Positions 49,082 through 58,469 of a stretch of 64,000 nucleotides of DNA are shown here, piece by piece; the first letter of the stretch is position 1; every line of letters starts with the position of its first letter. Origin of the DNA: Pelomonas sp966111775. Its GTDB lineage: Bacteria; Pseudomonadota; Gammaproteobacteria; Burkholderiales; Burkholderiaceae_C. Under the pieces are notes generated by a model, which did not search any database, had not been told where the DNA came from, and saw nothing but the letters and a program-made list of their open reading frames with translations. Both the position numbers and the translations under genes were made by a program. The DNA is taken from the NCBI GenBank assembly GCA_966111775.1, contig CBHWBD010000005.1, forward strand, positions 3,114 through 67,113. The letters run 5' to 3'.

Positions 49082-51438
49082 GCGCTTCGTTCTCTCAAGA
49101 ACGCTGGATGTCGCCCCTGGCCCGCCGCTACGCGCTGCGGCTGTGCGGCCTGACGCTGCTCATGCTGCTGATCTCGGGCGTCACGGAAATGGTTTTTAGC
49201 TACCGCGAGGCGCGCGAGCACATCGCGGCGCTGCAGTCGGTGCAGGCCGAAAGCGCCGCGCGCGAGATCGGCAGCTACCTGGGCGGCATAGAGGCTGGAC
49301 TGCGCGACGTGGCCAAGATGCCCTGGGGGACGGCAGAGTTCGGCCCCGCACAGCGCCGCGAGGAGTTCTACCGCCTGATGCAAATGGTGCCAGCCATCGT
49401 CGAGTTGCAGGCGCTGGACGCCCAGGGCCGTGAGCAGTTGTGGCTGTCGCGCAGCGCACCCATGCGTACCGGCTCGGGCCGGCAAGTGGACGAAAGCGAG
49501 CGACTGGCGGTATCGGCGCAGCAGCCGCTGCGCCGTGGCCCCACCTTCTTCAACGAAGCCCAACTGCCCGCCATGCGCATAGCGGCCTTCGACGGCCAGG
49601 GTGCGGTGTCGGCCGTGGTGGACCTGCGCCTGCTCGGCGAGATCGTCGCGCGGATGGGCTCAGCCCACGGTGGCCAAGCCTTCATCGTGGACGGCGCAGG
49701 CCGGTTGATCGCCCACACCCACGCCACCGAGGTGCTGGCGCGGCGCTCTCAGGCCGAACCTGATGCGGTGCGCGAAGCTCGCGCTGCCCTGGCCTCGGGC
49801 GGACGGCTGTCGGGCGAGTCCACGGCCGACGCGCAGGGCCGGCCGGTCATCGTCTCGGCGGCACAGGTGCCGGAGACAGGCTGGCTGGTGTTCGTGGAAC
49901 AGCCTCGGCGCGAGGCATTGGAGCCCGTATTCGCCACACTGGCACGTACGCTGGTCCTGATGGCGGTGGGTGGCGGTTTGGCAGCGCTACTGGGCACGCT
50001 GTTTGCGCGCCGCATGGCCGCACCTATCGTGGCGCTCAAGGCGGCTACCGCACGCATCCTGTCCGGTCAGTTGGAGGCCGACATTCCACGCCCCTACACC
50101 TCGCGACGCCAGGATGAGGTGGAGGATCTTGCAGGCGACATCAACCAGCTGACCCACCGTCTGCGCGACCTCTACGCCAGCCTCGAAGCCAAGGTCGCCG
50201 CCCGCACCCAGGAACTCTCAGACGCCCGCGACGTCCTCGAAGACCGCGCCCACGAAATCGACCTGCTGAACCAGCGCCTGATGACCCAGCTCGACGAGCT
50301 CTCGCAGCGCAAGGACGAGGCCGAGCGGGCCAATGCGGCCAAGACCCGCTTTCTCGCGGCCGCCAGCCATGACCTGCGCCAGCCCATGCACTCGATCAGC
50401 CTGCTCATCGGCGTGCTGCGCACCCGCCTGAGCGATCCGGCGCAGATCGACCTCGCCGACAAGGTGCAGTCTTCCGTCACGACCATGGAGAACCTGTTCG
50501 GCAACCTGCTGGACATCTCCAAGCTCGACGCCGGCGCCGTGCATCCCCACATCGAGGAGGTGGACCTGGGCTGGTTGCTCGATCGCGCGGCGCAGACCTG
50601 GTTGCCGCAGGCCCAGGAAAAGGGGCTGAGCCTGCGCGTGCGGCCCGGCCGCTGGGTGGTGAGGGGCGACGCGACGCTGCTGGAACGCATCGTCGGCAAC
50701 CTTCTCGCCAATGCCATCCGCTACACCCGCAGCGGCGGCGTGCTGGTCGGCTGCCGCCGCCGCGGCGAGCATTGCGAGCTGCAGATCTGGGACACCGGCC
50801 CCGGCATCGCGGAAGAGCACCGCGAGGCCATCTTCGAGGAGTTCTTCCGCATCGGCGCACCCGGCACGGGGCAGGAAAAGGGCCTGGGGCTGGGCCTGTC
50901 CATCGTGCGCCGCTGCGTGCACATCCTCGGCTATTCGATCGCCGTGCAGAGCCGCGAGGGGCGGGGCTCGGTGTTCAAGGTCACCCTGCCGCTGGCCGCC
51001 GGCGCCGCGGCCCTGCATGACATCAGCAGCACCATGGACACCACGCCGCAGGCGCTGGAGGGCAATTTCATCGTCGTCGTCGACGACGAGGCCACCAATC
51101 GCGAGGCGGTGCGCGACGCGCTGCTGGCGGCCGGCTGCCACGTCGTCATCGCCGCCAGCGGCGACGAGGCGCTGCTGCAGTTGCGCGACCATCTGCGCAC
51201 GCCCGACCTCATCCTGACCGATTTCCAGCTCGGCACCACGGGCGATGGCCTGGACGTGATCCGCCGGCTGCGCGCCCACTACGACGAGCAAATCCCCGCC
51301 CTCGTCGTGACGGCCAACACGGATGCCCGCCTGCTGGCCGAGACCAACGCCCTGGGTGCCGGCCTGCTGCACAAGCCCGTCGGCCTGCAGCGCCTGCTGC
51401 TGGCCTTGAAGGAGTCGCTGGAGACGGCGGCCGGCTAA
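49078..51438 (+). CDS. Hybrid sensor histidine kinase/response regulator with dCACHE-like sensor
   Basis: A 786-residue membrane protein. A first helix (LCGLTLLMLLISGVTEMVF) leads to a periplasmic CACHE-like domain (about 40-285; FNEAQLPAMRIAAFDGQGAV, AFIVDGAGRLIAHTH, TGWLVFVEQPR), then a second helix (LVLMAVGGGLAALLGTLF), HAMP, a coiled coil, HisKA with H431 (AASHDLRQPMHS), HATPase (VGNLLANAIRY, DTGPGIA, GLGLGLSIV) and a receiver with D715 (LILTDFQLG). It is fused by overlap to the lipoprotein before it and meets a LuxR regulator tail to tail. The three probably form one signalling chain. Confidence 0.93.
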   Translation: MSASFSQERWMSPLARRYALRLCGLTLLMLLISGVTEMVFSYREAREHIAALQSVQAESAAREIGSYLGGIEAGLRDVAKMPWGTAEFGPAQRREEFYRLMQMVPAIVELQALDAQGREQLWLSRSAPMRTGSGRQVDESERLAVSAQQPLRRGPTFFNEAQLPAMRIAAFDGQGAVSAVVDLRLLGEIVARMGSAHGGQAFIVDGAGRLIAHTHATEVLARRSQAEPDAVREARAALASGGRLSGESTADAQGRPVIVSAAQVPETGWLVFVEQPRREALEPVFATLARTLVLMAVGGGLAALLGTLFARRMAAPIVALKAATARILSGQLEADIPRPYTSRRQDEVEDLAGDINQLTHRLRDLYASLEAKVAARTQELSDARDVLEDRAHEIDLLNQRLMTQLDELSQRKDEAERANAAKTRFLAAASHDLRQPMHSISLLIGVLRTRLSDPAQIDLADKVQSSVTTMENLFGNLLDISKLDAGAVHPHIEEVDLGWLLDRAAQTWLPQAQEKGLSLRVRPGRWVVRGDATLLERIVGNLLANAIRYTRSGGVLVGCRRRGEHCELQIWDTGPGIAEEHREAIFEEFFRIGAPGTGQEKGLGLGLSIVRRCVHILGYSIAVQSREGRGSVFKVTLPLAAGAAALHDISSTMDTTPQALEGNFIVVVDDEATNREAVRDALLAAGCHVVIAASGDEALLQLRDHLRTPDLILTDFQLGTTGDGLDVIRRLRAHYDEQIPALVVTANTDARLLAETNALGAGLLHKPVGLQRLLLALKESLETAAG

Positions 51439-52160
51439 GCGTCGAAGCGCAGGCCCATGCGGCCGGCGGCCACGATGGCCTGGGTGCGGGTGGTGACGTT
51501 CAGCGCGCGCAGCACGGCCGAGGTGTGGGCCTTCACGGTGCTCAGCGACAGGTCGAGCTCGCGGCCGATCAGCTTGGCAGGCTTGCCCTGCAGCAGCAGA
51601 TGCAGGACCTCGGCCTGGCGCGAGGTGAGCCCCAGGTCGGCGGGACGGCGCGAGGCGGTGCCCGCGGTCGATTCGGCGCCGGCCGGCGCGGCGGTCACCA
51701 TCGGCGTGACGGCAGCGGCAACGGGCGCCACCGCCGGCGGCGTGGCCGGCGCCGGGTTGCGCGCCGCCAGGAACACGCTGGGCGGCAGATAGATGCCCTT
51801 GGCGAGGATGAGCTTGAGCGCGCCGATCATGACCGCCGAGGTCGAGCTCTTGGGAATGAAGCCCATGGCACCGGCGTCCAGGGCCGCGAGCACGGTGTCC
51901 TTGTCATCGGCCGAGGACATGACGACGACGGGCATCTCGGGGTGGGCCTCGCGCAGCCGCCGCACGCCCTCCAGGCCCGAGGCGCCCGGCAGGCCCAGGT
52001 CGATGAGGACAAGATCAGCGGCGCCGCGCGCCTCGATGACGGCAACCGCTTCCTCGCAGCTGCCGGCCTCCCAGGTTTCCAGGGGCTGCACGAGGGGGCG
52101 CAGCAGCAGGGCAATGCCCTCCCTGAACAAAGTGTGGTCGTCGACGAGCAGGACTCTCAT
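51435..52160 (-). CDS. NarL/LuxR-type response regulator
   Basis: A 241-residue regulator. Receiver: LLVDDHTLFREGIALLL, phospho-acceptor D54 (LVLIDLGLPG), Lys in FIPKSSTS. A long Ala/Pro/Thr linker (about 135-175) separates it from the LuxR HTH (LGLTSRQAEVLHLLLQGKPA...LSLSTVKAHTSAVLRALN). No Shine-Dalgarno is obvious. The gene is convergent with the hybrid kinase and their stop codons overlap within 51435-51438. It is the likely output of that kinase, unless it answers to another kinase. Confidence 0.92.
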   Translation of the reverse strand: MRVLLVDDHTLFREGIALLLRPLVQPLETWEAGSCEEAVAVIEARGAADLVLIDLGLPGASGLEGVRRLREAHPEMPVVVMSSADDKDTVLAALDAGAMGFIPKSSTSAVMIGALKLILAKGIYLPPSVFLAARNPAPATPPAVAPVAAAVTPMVTAAPAGAESTAGTASRRPADLGLTSRQAEVLHLLLQGKPAKLIGRELDLSLSTVKAHTSAVLRALNVTTRTQAIVAAGRMGLRFDA

Positions 52161-52440
52161 GGGGCGCAAAAGGTACAGACCGATATTAGCGAGCAATGGG
52201 GATCGCCAGCCCGCCGCGGCATTGGGCTTTTGGATAGGCCTCAATGGCAAGCCATGCTCACAAACCCTCACAACCGGAATCGCCGCGGGGCGGACCTGAC
52301 CCGCCTGTCGAGCGGCAGGTGCGGCAACGCCACTGGGCCATCTGGCCGGGCCGTCTGGAGGAGGCGCGAAGCCGCGGCGGCGGCCAAACTTGCCAGCAAA
52401 TCAACCGCTGTCATCGCCACGGCTCAGGGAGATCTTCATC

Positions 52441-53085
52441 ATGCTGACCGCACTCCAGACCCCCTCAAGCGCCACACGCCCCCTGGCAAGCGCCGCATCC
52501 TCCGTGCAGACCTGCCAGGTGCTGGCTGCCCTGCCCCAGCCCATGCTGGTCGTGCGGCCGGACCGGCGTCTGCTGTTTCGCAACCGCGGTGCCGAGGGCC
52601 TGCTCCGTGATCGACGCGTGGATGTGAGCGCCGATCACCTGATGCATATCGGCCAGCTCGACGCCACGCGGCTGGAGGCGCCGTTGCGCCTGGCCCAGGC
52701 TGGCTCCACCTCCTATGTCGGCCTGTGGTTCACACCACAGATCAGCACCGGCTGGATGCACATCATGCCCCTGCCCGACGACCTCGCGGCCAGCGCCGGC
52801 TGGCCCTCAGACGCGGTGCTGCTGGTCATCCACCTCGACCAGCCCGCCTTGACCCAGGCCGCCCGCATCGACGCGCTGGCCCGCCACAGCCGCCTCAGCG
52901 CCACCGAGCGCCATGTGCTGATGCTGCTGGGCGACGGCATGACGGTCGAGATCGCCGCGACTCATCTCGGCCTGTGCCTGTCGACGCTGCGCAGCCATGT
53001 GCGCAACCTGCTCGGCAAGACGCAGGCATCGACGCTGATGCAGCTGCTGCGCTGGGTGGGCAGCGGCCAGGCCCTGCCGCATTGA
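52441..53085 (+). CDS. LuxR-type HTH protein with PAS-like N-terminus
   Basis: A 214-residue protein from ATG 52441, preceded by GGGAGAT. Residues 25-135 look like a PAS-type sensor (LAALPQPMLVVRPDRRLLFR...AEGLLRD) rather than a receiver, as no phospho-Asp is present. The C-terminal 65 residues are a LuxR HTH (RLSATERHVLMLLGDGMTVE...LGLCLSTLRSHVRNLLGKTQ). The signal is unknown. The 280-bp gap before it contains no recognisable gene. It is convergent with the K+ channel gene, 4 nt apart. Confidence 0.8.
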   Translation: MLTALQTPSSATRPLASAASSVQTCQVLAALPQPMLVVRPDRRLLFRNRGAEGLLRDRRVDVSADHLMHIGQLDATRLEAPLRLAQAGSTSYVGLWFTPQISTGWMHIMPLPDDLAASAGWPSDAVLLVIHLDQPALTQAARIDALARHSRLSATERHVLMLLGDGMTVEIAATHLGLCLSTLRSHVRNLLGKTQASTLMQLLRWVGSGQALPH

Positions 53086-53089
53086 GGGC

Positions 53090-53875
53090 TCAGACTGCCG
53101 GCGGGCGCCGGTTCTCCCGCAGCGCCGCCACCTCCGCCCGCAGCGCGCCCACCTCGGCGTGCAACTGGCGCAGGATGTCGTGCTCGATGCGCCGCTCGGT
53201 CGTCTCCACCCACATCGCCGCGATGGCGGCGGTGACGAGGGAGAGCACGGCGTAGCCGAGCAGCACGACGAAGACGGAGAAGATCTTGGCGGCCGGGGTG
53301 CTGGGCACGATGTCGCCATAGCCCACGGTGGCGGCCGTCGTGAAGGCCAGCCAGAGGCCGTCGCCCAGGGAGTGAACGCGCGGCTCCAGCGCCCAGAAGC
53401 CGACGCCGCAGAAGCACAGCACCGCGAACGCCAGCAGCAGCAGATAGCCCAGGCCGCCGCGGGTGATCCAGGGCCGCAGCGTCCAGACCATGCGCACCAG
53501 GCTGAGCAGGGCCACGGCCAGCCGCACGGCCAGGCTGATCGACGAGTCCATGCTGGCGGGCAGCAGGGCCGCCAGCACGAAGCCGGCGATCAGTGCCAGG
53601 TCCAGCACATTGCGCCGCAGGTGCTGGCGCGGGTGGTCGAGATGGGTGGCCACCCGCCACAGCGCCAGCGCGAGGATGCCGGCCGCCGTCAGGTAGATGG
53701 CCGTGGCCAGCGGCGTGGGCAGCTGCTCCAGCAGCTCGATGTAGAAGGCAGGGATGGTGGCCAGCAGGGCCACGACAACGGGCCAGCGCCAGCGTGATCG
53801 CTCGCGCACGGCGGCCGCGCTGGTGCCCGGCGGATGCGCCAGACCCCAGGTGCGCGAAGACGGATGGACGGCCAT
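53090..53875 (-). CDS. Voltage-gated-type potassium channel
   Basis: A 261-residue protein with about six membrane helices. The selectivity filter and pore helix are intact: WLAFTTAATVGYGDIVPSTP. The S4-like segment (AVALLSLVRMVWTLRPWITR) has a few spaced Arg residues, which suggests weak or no voltage sensing. The C-terminus ends in a coiled coil (HDILRQLHAEVGALRAEVAALREN) that could hold the tetramer together, in place of an RCK domain. Located in the inner membrane. Neighbouring genes do not indicate a specific role. Confidence 0.9.
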   Translation of the reverse strand: MAVHPSSRTWGLAHPPGTSAAAVRERSRWRWPVVVALLATIPAFYIELLEQLPTPLATAIYLTAAGILALALWRVATHLDHPRQHLRRNVLDLALIAGFVLAALLPASMDSSISLAVRLAVALLSLVRMVWTLRPWITRGGLGYLLLLAFAVLCFCGVGFWALEPRVHSLGDGLWLAFTTAATVGYGDIVPSTPAAKIFSVFVVLLGYAVLSLVTAAIAAMWVETTERRIEHDILRQLHAEVGALRAEVAALRENRRPPAV

Positions 53876-53980
53876 GCGCCCAGCCTAAGCGACCGTCGGC
53901 CTGGCCGGCTTGCGCCAGCGCAAGCCGGCGACGCTTCGGCGGGCGTCGAACCGGCCGCAGGGCCCGTTCGCGGTCCCGCC

Positions 53981-55306
53981 TCAGAGGATGAAGCGGGAGA
54001 GATCCTCGTTGGCCGCCAGCGCGCCCAGCTTGGCATCCACGGCCGCCGCGTCGATGACCACGGTCTGACCGGCGTTGCGCGGTGCGTCGAAGCTGATCTC
54101 GTCGAGCAGCCTCTCCATCACCGTGGCCAGGCGTCGCGCGCCGATGTTCTCGGTGCGCTCGTTGACCTCGAAGGCGATCTCGGCCAGGCGGCGGATGGCA
54201 CCGGGCTGCAGGTCCAGCGTGACGCCCTCGGTCGCGAGCAGGGCCTGGTACTGCTTGACAAGGCTGGCGTGGGTGCTGGTCAGGATGGCCTCGAAATCGG
54301 CCACCGACAGCGAGTCCAGTTCGACGCGGATGGGCAGCCGGCCCTGCAGCTCGGGAATGAGGTCGCTGGGCTTGGCGAGGTGGAAGGCACCGCTGGCGAT
54401 GAAGAGGACATGGTCGGTCCGCACCATGCCGTATTTGGTCGACACCGTCGTGCCTTCCACCAGCGGCAGCAGGTCGCGCTGCACGCCCTGGCGCGAGACC
54501 TCGGCGCCGCCGTTCTCCTGGCGCGAGGCCACCTTGTCGATCTCGTCGATGAAGACGATGCCCATTTCCTGGGCATTGACCAGGGCGGTGGCGCGGATCT
54601 CTTCCTCGTTGACGAGCTTGGCGGCCTCCTCGTCGACCAGCAGCTTCATCGCCTCGGCGATCTTGAGCTTGCGGGTCTTCTTCTGGTGGCCGCCGAACTG
54701 GCTGAACATGCCCTTCAGCTGCTCGGCCATGTCCTCCATGCCGGGCTGGTTGCCGAAGGGCGTCAGCACCTCCAGGCTGGGCTTGGGCGCCAGCAGGTCG
54801 AGCTCGATGTCCTTGTCGTCGAGCTGGCCCTCGCGCAGGCGCTTGCGAAAGGCCTGGCGCGTCGGGTTGTCGCTGTCCTTGTCGGTTCGGGAGCCGGGCA
54901 GCAACACGTCCAGGATGCGCTCCTCGGCGGCATCCTCGGCACGGGTCTGGCAGCGGCGCATGGCGACCTCGCGCTCCTGCTTGACGGCGACCTCGACGAG
55001 GTCGCGCACGATGGAGTCCACGTCCTTGCCGACATAGCCGACCTCGGTGAACTTGGTCGCCTCGACCTTGATGAAGGGCGCGCCGGCCAGCCGGGCCAGG
55101 CGGCGGGCGATCTCGGTCTTGCCGACGCCGGTCGGGCCGATCATCAGGATGTTCTTGGGCGTGATCTCGCCGCGCAGCTTCTCGTCGACCTGCTGGCGGC
55201 GCCAGCGGTTGCGCATGGCGATGGCGACGGCGCGCTTGGCGGCCTGCTGGCCGACGATGTGGCGGTCGAGTTCGGAGACGATCTCCTGGGGCGTCATCGA
55301 ACTCAT
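53981..55306 (-). CDS. hslU: ATP-dependent protease ATPase subunit HslU
   Basis: A 441-residue AAA+ unfoldase of the HslUV protease. Motifs: TPQEIVSELDRHIVGQQAAK at the N-terminus, Walker A GPTGVGKTE, the pore motif GYVG, Walker B IVFIDEID, the I-domain between them, and sensor 2 NIGARRLATVMER. The C-terminus LSRFIL is the tail that inserts into HslV to activate it. The ATG overlaps the hslV stop (ATGA). Length is normal. Confidence 0.97.
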   Translation of the reverse strand: MSSMTPQEIVSELDRHIVGQQAAKRAVAIAMRNRWRRQQVDEKLRGEITPKNILMIGPTGVGKTEIARRLARLAGAPFIKVEATKFTEVGYVGKDVDSIVRDLVEVAVKQEREVAMRRCQTRAEDAAEERILDVLLPGSRTDKDSDNPTRQAFRKRLREGQLDDKDIELDLLAPKPSLEVLTPFGNQPGMEDMAEQLKGMFSQFGGHQKKTRKLKIAEAMKLLVDEEAAKLVNEEEIRATALVNAQEMGIVFIDEIDKVASRQENGGAEVSRQGVQRDLLPLVEGTTVSTKYGMVRTDHVLFIASGAFHLAKPSDLIPELQGRLPIRVELDSLSVADFEAILTSTHASLVKQYQALLATEGVTLDLQPGAIRRLAEIAFEVNERTENIGARRLATVMERLLDEISFDAPRNAGQTVVIDAAAVDAKLGALAANEDLSRFIL

Positions 55307-55869
55307 TCGAGCACCTCGAGGGTGTGGTTCTGGTTGGTGTAGATGCAGATCTCGCCGGCGATCTCGAGCGACTTCTTGACGATGTCGGCGGCGCTCAGCT
55401 CGGTGTTGGCCAGCAGGGCCTTGGCGGCAGCCTGGGCATAGGCACCGCCGGAACCGATGGCGACGATGCCCTGCTCGGGCTCCAGCACGTCGCCGTTGCC
55501 GGTGATGATCAGCGAGGCCGTCCTGTCGGCCACGGCCAGCATGGCCTCCAGGCGGCGCAGCACGCGGTCGGTGCGCCAGTCGCGCGTCAGCTCGACGGCC
55601 GCGCGCACGAGGTGGCCCTGGTGCTTTTCCAGCTTGGCCTCGAAGCGCTCGAACAGCGTGAAGGCGTCGGCCGTGGCGCCGGCGAAACCGGCCAGCACCT
55701 GGTCGCGGTAGAGCTTGCGCACCTTGCGGGCGCTGGCCTTGACGACGGTGTTGCCCAGGGTGACCTGGCCATCGCCGCCGATGGCGACCTGCCAGCCGGT
55801 GGGCGTCTGGCGGCGTACCGAGACGATGGTGGTGCCGTGGTAGACGGCAGAGGAGGAATCAGAGGACAT
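55303..55869 (-). CDS. hslV: ATP-dependent protease peptidase subunit HslV
   Basis: A 188-residue Thr peptidase. The catalytic N-terminal Thr is in YHGTTIVSVRR, exposed after removal of a 12-residue propeptide, longer than the single Met of E. coli. Conserved GGDGQVTLGN, GFAGATADAFTLFERFE and GNGDVLEPE motifs follow. ATG 55869 is chosen; the frame is open for another 12 codons upstream. It forms the double-ring peptidase chamber for HslU. It follows the STAS gene by 43 nt. Confidence 0.95.
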   Translation of the reverse strand: MSSDSSSAVYHGTTIVSVRRQTPTGWQVAIGGDGQVTLGNTVVKASARKVRKLYRDQVLAGFAGATADAFTLFERFEAKLEKHQGHLVRAAVELTRDWRTDRVLRRLEAMLAVADRTASLIITGNGDVLEPEQGIVAIGSGGAYAQAAAKALLANTELSAADIVKKSLEIAGEICIYTNQNHTLEVLE

Positions 55870-55912
55870 AGCCGTTCCAGTTGAGGACCGGCCCGAGTTT
55901 CGCAAGGCCGGA

Positions 55913-57661
55913 TCAGTTGATTCTGACCTTCACCTTCGCGTGCTCGTTGATGCCCATGGCGCCGAAGAACAGCGCGACCAGGCGGTGGGCATCGTGGAAG
56001 ATGACCGAGCGGTTCTCGCTGCGGCGCTGCAGCACCCAGTTCAGCAGGTCGCCGGCCGCCATGAAGTCCAGGCGAATCAGCTTGGTGCAGGAGATGTTGA
56101 TGACGCTGGCCTCGCCGACTTCGCCGGACATCACGCGCAGGTTGTCGGAAATGTCGCCGCTCAACTGGCCCATCAGCTCGAGCTGGACCAGGCTGGCCTC
56201 GGCCACGCTGGTGTCCAGGAAGGTGGACTGGGCCTCGCTCTGCATGGTGCTGGTGGCGGGGCTGTTGGTCGACGAGCCTTCGCCGCCGATGCGCACGCGA
56301 CACTTGGCGCGTTCCCAGGACGGCGGCGACACCTCGTAGGTCACGCAGTAGTCGATGGCGGCCTCGTCGAACTGGTCGGGCCGGTTGGCCAGGCGCAGGG
56401 CTTCGAGGCGAAGCATCCACAGTGCCGGGTCGGTGTCGCGCTCGCCGACGGGGGCGAGTTCCTTGAGCTGGTTCAGGAAGCGGTCACCGCCGATCCAGCG
56501 CTGGTCGACCGCCTGCTGGGCCCAGGTGCGGAACAGCTGGCGCAGCTGGATGGCGGCATCGATCTCGACCCCCTCCGCCACGCCCCAGTCGAAGACCCAG
56601 GGCATGGGCAGGGTCTCGCTGCGCTTTTGCAGCACGGCCACGTCCTCGGCCGTCAGCGTGGACGGCGCCGTCCAGCTGACCTGGCTGGCCTTGGCCATCG
56701 GCGAGCGGTTGGACTGGCGCGTGGACTCCGCCACCAGCTTGGGCATGGAGAACCACTGCGGCGCCGACAGACCGAACTGCTGCGCATACTCGACGGCCAG
56801 CACCTCGAACTTGCCCTGGGCACCGGTGGCGCGGTAGTGGTCGAACAGCACCAGCCAGGTTTCGCCGTGCAGGTTGCGGCTGCCGCCCGGGCGCACCAGG
56901 TCGGTCAGCGCGCGCTCGCTGTTCTCGTAGTCGGCATTCGCGAAGGCGATGACGGCCTCGTCGAGCTCGGGGTCGTGCACGACCTCCTGCACCTCGACAT
57001 CGGGCGTGGACTCGGCCAGCGTGAAGGACAGGGGCATGTCCAGCGGCGGCAGATCGGGCAGGCGGCTGGCCGGCGAGTCGGACAGCGGCGGAATGGCCGC
57101 GCCCATGGTGACGGCCGCCGGCGGCGTCGGCGCCTGCAGGCGCTCGACCTCGCGCGGCGTGGAGAACTCGCTGACGCGACCGCCGTCGGGCGGTGGTGCG
57201 GCGACGGTGGGCGAAAAAGCCGCCGGTCGCGTGCTGGTCTCGAAGAAACCGGGCTGCTGCTTGGGCACGGCCTGCGTCGTCGCAAAGCTCTCGCCCACCA
57301 TCTGCTGCTCGATCTCGTCGATCTTGGCCTTCACGCCGAGATCGATCTTGGAATTCGGCTCGCTGATGCGCTCGTCATCGCCCAGCTTGGACGGCTGCGA
57401 GGCCAGGGCCGCGAGCTGCTCGGGCGTCAGGCCCTCGCGGCGGATGCGCCGCAGCATGTCGAGCTCGCGCTTGCGCACGAAGTCGTTGCGGCGCTTGCGC
57501 TCCACCATGGCGCGCAGCTCGGCCTTGGCGAGGTCGCCTTCGGGGTCGTCCTGGCGCGAATTGATCTCGGCCCAGTCCGTCGTCGGGTTGGCGACGAAGC
57601 GCGCAACCTTGCGGAAGAAGCTGTCGCCTTCCTTGGGGTCTGCGGGCTTGGATTCGGACAT
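55913..57661 (-). CDS. STAS-domain-containing cytosolic protein
   Basis: A 582-residue protein with no signal or membrane helix. The N-terminal 100 residues are charged and helical (KRRNDFVRKRELDMLRRIRR), then a long Pro-rich disordered part (about 140-235). After a helical middle with tetratricopeptide-like character comes a C-terminal STAS-like domain (LDTSVAEASLVQLELMGQLS...ASVINISCTKLIRLDFMAAG). Proteins of this layout are common upstream of hslVU in Burkholderiales (from memory); role unknown. It lies between dksA and hslV on one strand with short gaps. Confidence 0.75.
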   Translation of the reverse strand: MSESKPADPKEGDSFFRKVARFVANPTTDWAEINSRQDDPEGDLAKAELRAMVERKRRNDFVRKRELDMLRRIRREGLTPEQLAALASQPSKLGDDERISEPNSKIDLGVKAKIDEIEQQMVGESFATTQAVPKQQPGFFETSTRPAAFSPTVAAPPPDGGRVSEFSTPREVERLQAPTPPAAVTMGAAIPPLSDSPASRLPDLPPLDMPLSFTLAESTPDVEVQEVVHDPELDEAVIAFANADYENSERALTDLVRPGGSRNLHGETWLVLFDHYRATGAQGKFEVLAVEYAQQFGLSAPQWFSMPKLVAESTRQSNRSPMAKASQVSWTAPSTLTAEDVAVLQKRSETLPMPWVFDWGVAEGVEIDAAIQLRQLFRTWAQQAVDQRWIGGDRFLNQLKELAPVGERDTDPALWMLRLEALRLANRPDQFDEAAIDYCVTYEVSPPSWERAKCRVRIGGEGSSTNSPATSTMQSEAQSTFLDTSVAEASLVQLELMGQLSGDISDNLRVMSGEVGEASVINISCTKLIRLDFMAAGDLLNWVLQRRSENRSVIFHDAHRLVALFFGAMGINEHAKVKVRIN

Positions 57662-57676
57662 GGGCGTGAGTGGAGG

Positions 57677-58312
57677 TTAATCCCCGAACATCTTCTGCTT
57701 GAGCTCGCGGCGCTGTTGCGCTTCGAGGGACAGCGTCGCGGTCGGGCGGGCGATCAGGCGGCCGAGGCCGATAGGTTCGCCGGTCTCGTCACAGTATCCA
57801 TAGTCGCCGCTGTCCAGTCGTGCGATGGATTGCACGATCTTCTTCAGCAACTTGCGCTCACGGTCGCGTGTACGCAACTCCAGGGCGTGTTCTTCCTCGA
57901 TCGTGGCACGGTCGGCCGGGTCGGGGACGATGGTGGTGTCCTCGCGCAGGTGCTCGGTCGTCTCGCCCGCGTTGGACAGCACGCCGTCTTTCAGCTCGGT
58001 GAGCTTGTTGCGGAAGAACTCGATCTGCTTGGCATTCATGTACTCCGAGTCCGGCATGGCCAGGACTTCGGCGTCGGTCAGCTCGGCGCCCGATTTGCTC
58101 TTCCAGGCGTTGGCCAGCTTGGGGTCGCCCTTGGCGGCCACGCGCGGCGTTTCATCGGCCTGGTTCGCACCCCGCGCAGGGGGTTTCGGCGGGGCGAAGC
58201 GGTCGGCAAAGCGATTCGCGGGCGCGGGCGCTTCCAACATGGCGACGTCGGCGCCGGCATCGGTTTTCTTCGCGCCCTTGGGGGCGGTTTTGGGGGCCGG
58301 GGTCTTGCTCAC
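57677..58312 (-). CDS. dksA: RNA polymerase-binding regulator DksA, cysteine-poor variant
   Basis: A 211-residue DksA from GTG 58312, which has GAGGAG upstream; ATG 58339 would add nine residues without a good ribosome site. An Ala/Pro/Lys-rich N-terminal extension precedes the coiled coil (ELTDAEVLAMPDSEYMNAKQ...IEFFRNKLTELKDG) with its acidic tip. The zinc-finger region reads YGYCDETGEPIGLGRLIARP...TATLSLEAQQRRELKQKMFG: only one of the four Cys of E. coli DksA remains (C, T, S, A), so it cannot hold Zn in the usual way. DksA acts with ppGpp on transcription initiation. Confidence 0.92.
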   Translation of the reverse strand: MSKTPAPKTAPKGAKKTDAGADVAMLEAPAPANRFADRFAPPKPPARGANQADETPRVAAKGDPKLANAWKSKSGAELTDAEVLAMPDSEYMNAKQIEFFRNKLTELKDGVLSNAGETTEHLREDTTIVPDPADRATIEEEHALELRTRDRERKLLKKIVQSIARLDSGDYGYCDETGEPIGLGRLIARPTATLSLEAQQRRELKQKMFGD

Positions 58313-58469
58313 TGTCTTCTCCTCGCTCAGGGCTTGCATCGGCGCGGTGTCAGACCTTGATCCCACTGCTTTTCAGCCGGCAGCCCAATTTTGAGCGCGG
58401 CGGATTGTAGCCATGCAGATTCGTCGGTCTGTAGCCTGCCGAAAACGACGTTCCCGGCAGCCAAAAACA

